16,699 nt of DNA from Porticoccaceae bacterium UBA2002 (lineage in GTDB: Bacteria; Pseudomonadota; Gammaproteobacteria; Pseudomonadales; Porticoccaceae): NCBI GenBank assembly GCA_002334915.1, contig DDCQ01000005.1, forward strand, positions 14,164 through 30,862, read 5' to 3'. Within the stretch, counting starts at the first letter, position 1. Every line of letters starts with the position of its first letter. The position numbers and the translations under genes are program-made. The notes under the pieces were generated by a model. It saw nothing but the letters and a program-made list of their open reading frames with translations, was not told the DNA's origin and ran no database searches. Below, piece after piece: positions 15,072 to 16,699 of this stretch.

Positions 15072-16699
15072 ATGATACATGACGCTGCTTTTACAGACCC
15101 GGCTCGGGAGCGAAGAATCTTTGCCGGCAGGCTATTTATAACAGCAATAGTCGTGGTTGTTATGGCTATTGTGATTATTGCCCGATATTTTGATCTGCAG
15201 ATTAACCGCCACCAAAACTTTGCCACCCACTCAGATAACAATCGAGTTCATGTAAGACCAGCCACGCCTTCCCGGGGCCTGATTTACGATCGCAACGGCG
15301 AACTGCTGGCCGATAACCGGCCAACCTACAACCTGACTATAGTGCGCGAGAGATCCAAAAATCTGGATAATCTGCTAACCAATGTGGCTGAGCTTATAGA
15401 TATCTCGGAGGAGGACAAAAAGGGATTTCGCAAACGTCTAAAACGGCGCAAACCCTTTGAGCAAACCCCTCTAAAGTACAATTTAACCGAAGAAGAACGG
15501 GGTATTCTGGCGGTCAATGGTTTCAGACTACAGGGTGCCGAGATCACGGCCCGCCTCACCCGCTTTTATCCCAATCGCGAGCTTTTTGCCCATGTTATTG
15601 GCTATGTGGGGCGTATTAATGAGCGCGAGAGTCAGAGCATTGATCCAATTGCCTACAGCGGCACAGACTCTATCGGCAAGATTGGTATTGAGAAATACTA
15701 CGAGGACCAGCTGTTGGGTACCGTTGGCAGCGAAAATGTAGAGACCAATGCCCGCGGGCGGGTTATGCGTATTCTGGACAGCGTAGGCGCCACCCCTGGA
15801 GATAGCCTGACCCTGCACCTGGACAGTCGACTGCAGAAAGTAGCCTATGATGCATTCGCAGGTCAACGGGGTGCACTGGTGGCCATAGATGTTAAAACCG
15901 GTGGTATTTTAAGTATTGTCAGCGCCCCCAGCTATGACCCAAATCTATTTGTTTCTGGTATCAGTCAGAAGTACTATAACCGGCTGATTAACTCTCCTGA
16001 TCGCCCCATGTTTGATCGCGCTATTCGTGGCCAATATCCCCCAGGGTCAACCATAAAGCCGCTATTTGGTTTGATCGGGCTGCACAACAAGACCATTACC
16101 ATGGATTACGCTATCAATGATCCAGGCTACTTTTTTATGGAGGGCATAGAACGCCCCTGGCGCGACCATAATTCCAAGCGCGGCGGCCACGGCAGAGGTG
16201 TAGATCTGGCAGAGGCTATTATCGAGTCCTGTGACGTGTACTTCTACAAGATGAGCGTCAAAACCGGTATCGACCTGCTGTCCAGCTACAGTGAAATATT
16301 TGGCCTCGGCAATATTACCGGCATTGATTTGCCAGGAGAGCGCCCGGGCATTATGCCCTCGAGAACCTGGAAGCAAGAGGCTCGACAGGAGGCCTGGTTT
16401 AACGGTGATACCATCAATGTCAGCATAGGACAGGGCTTTATGCTGGCGACGCCATTGCAACTTGCGGTTATGTCGGCACGCATTGCCTCTAGGGGCAACA
16501 TGGTTAAGCCTAAACTGGTGCAGTCAGTCAACGCTGAAGTTGCAGAGACTGAGGTTGCCAGCATTCCTGACCTGGAGATAGACAGCAAATACTGGGACTA
16601 TGTGCATGAGGCCATGCGCGATGTAGTGCACTCCCCCAAAGGCACCGCCAAAGGTATTAGCGCCGGCCTGGATTATGAAATCGCTGGCAAAACTGGCAC
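15072..16699 (+). CDS. mrdA: Penicillin-binding protein 2, elongasome transpeptidase (3' end beyond the window)
   Basis: The frame is open from ATG at 15072 to the right edge (542 full codons), so the end is missing. PBP2 cross-links peptidoglycan along the side wall of rod cells with RodA. Residues 1-20 are cytoplasmic and basic, and 21-37 form the membrane anchor (LFITAIVVVVMAIVIIA). The pedestal region follows with RPATPSRGLIYDRNG and, later, GKIGIEKYYEDQL. The transpeptidase domain shows the active-site Ser in PPGSTIKP (S326, K329) and SCD at 386-388. The KTG motif is at 540-542, where the window stops. A weak GGAAAA lies about 9 bases before the start. rodA would be expected next, by analogy with Pseudomonas. 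Confidence 0.95.
   Translation, partial: MIHDAAFTDPARERRIFAGRLFITAIVVVVMAIVIIARYFDLQINRHQNFATHSDNNRVHVRPATPSRGLIYDRNGELLADNRPTYNLTIVRERSKNLDNLLTNVAELIDISEEDKKGFRKRLKRRKPFEQTPLKYNLTEEERGILAVNGFRLQGAEITARLTRFYPNRELFAHVIGYVGRINERESQSIDPIAYSGTDSIGKIGIEKYYEDQLLGTVGSENVETNARGRVMRILDSVGATPGDSLTLHLDSRLQKVAYDAFAGQRGALVAIDVKTGGILSIVSAPSYDPNLFVSGISQKYYNRLINSPDRPMFDRAIRGQYPPGSTIKPLFGLIGLHNKTITMDYAINDPGYFFMEGIERPWRDHNSKRGGHGRGVDLAEAIIESCDVYFYKMSVKTGIDLLSSYSEIFGLGNITGIDLPGERPGIMPSRTWKQEARQEAWFNGDTINVSIGQGFMLATPLQLAVMSARIASRGNMVKPKLVQSVNAEVAETEVASIPDLEIDSKYWDYVHEAMRDVVHSPKGTAKGISAGLDYEIAGKTG

Noticed and set aside
1..16699. Search for tRNA, rRNA, CRISPR, insertion sequence, integron or phage signals
   Set aside because: No repeats with regular spacing, transposase-like proteins, terminal repeats or tRNA-like folds were seen; the genes are core chromosomal.

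Overview
The window reads as ordinary chromosome from a Gram-negative gammaproteobacterium, most likely a marine Pseudomonas-related lineage of the Cellvibrionales type. This is inferred from three things: the order proA-nadD-rsfS-rlmH-mrdA, which matches the Pseudomonas layout as I know it; a Pseudomonas-style type IV minor pilin operon (fimT/fimU-pilV-pilW-pilX-pilY1); and the protein sequences. Base composition looks balanced by eye, but I did not compute it. There are no tRNA or rRNA genes, CRISPR arrays, transposases or phage genes. Coding density is very high and no gene-free stretch exceeds about 215 bases.

Left part (1-5034, minus strand): the minor pilin operon fimT-pilV-pilW-pilX-pilY1. 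Its genes overlap or nearly touch, and pilY1 runs off the left edge. Together they would make the priming and tip complex of type IV pili for twitching, adhesion and surface sensing. The 169-base leader upstream of fimT holds a perfect CRP/Vfr-type palindrome. It is centred 41.5 bases upstream of the start site predicted from a TACTAT -10 box, which is the geometry of a class II cAMP-dependent promoter.

Middle-left (5035-8465, minus strand): a compact unit of two tandem PlsC-like acyltransferases (55% identical to each other), a TauE/SafE permease, an uncharacterised 117-residue membrane-anchored protein and a PerM/AI-2E family membrane protein. The last three are joined by ATGA overlaps. prfC (peptide release factor 3) lies just upstream, with its own good sigma-70 promoter.

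Middle-right (10104-12284): hemH (ferrochelatase) is divergent from prfC. It converges on a class II, SIRT4-like sirtuin, and their stop codons overlap tail to tail by 4 bases.

Right part (12285-16699, plus strand): proA (proline synthesis), nadD (NAD synthesis), rsfS (ribosome silencing), rlmH (23S rRNA pseudouridine methylation) and mrdA (PBP2, cell elongation). mrdA is cut by the right edge inside its KTG motif.

I do not see a clearly new biological system. The best leads are direct cAMP control of the minor pilins, the abnormal 140-base pilW/pilX overlap, the tandem acyltransferase pair and the coupled protein of unknown function.
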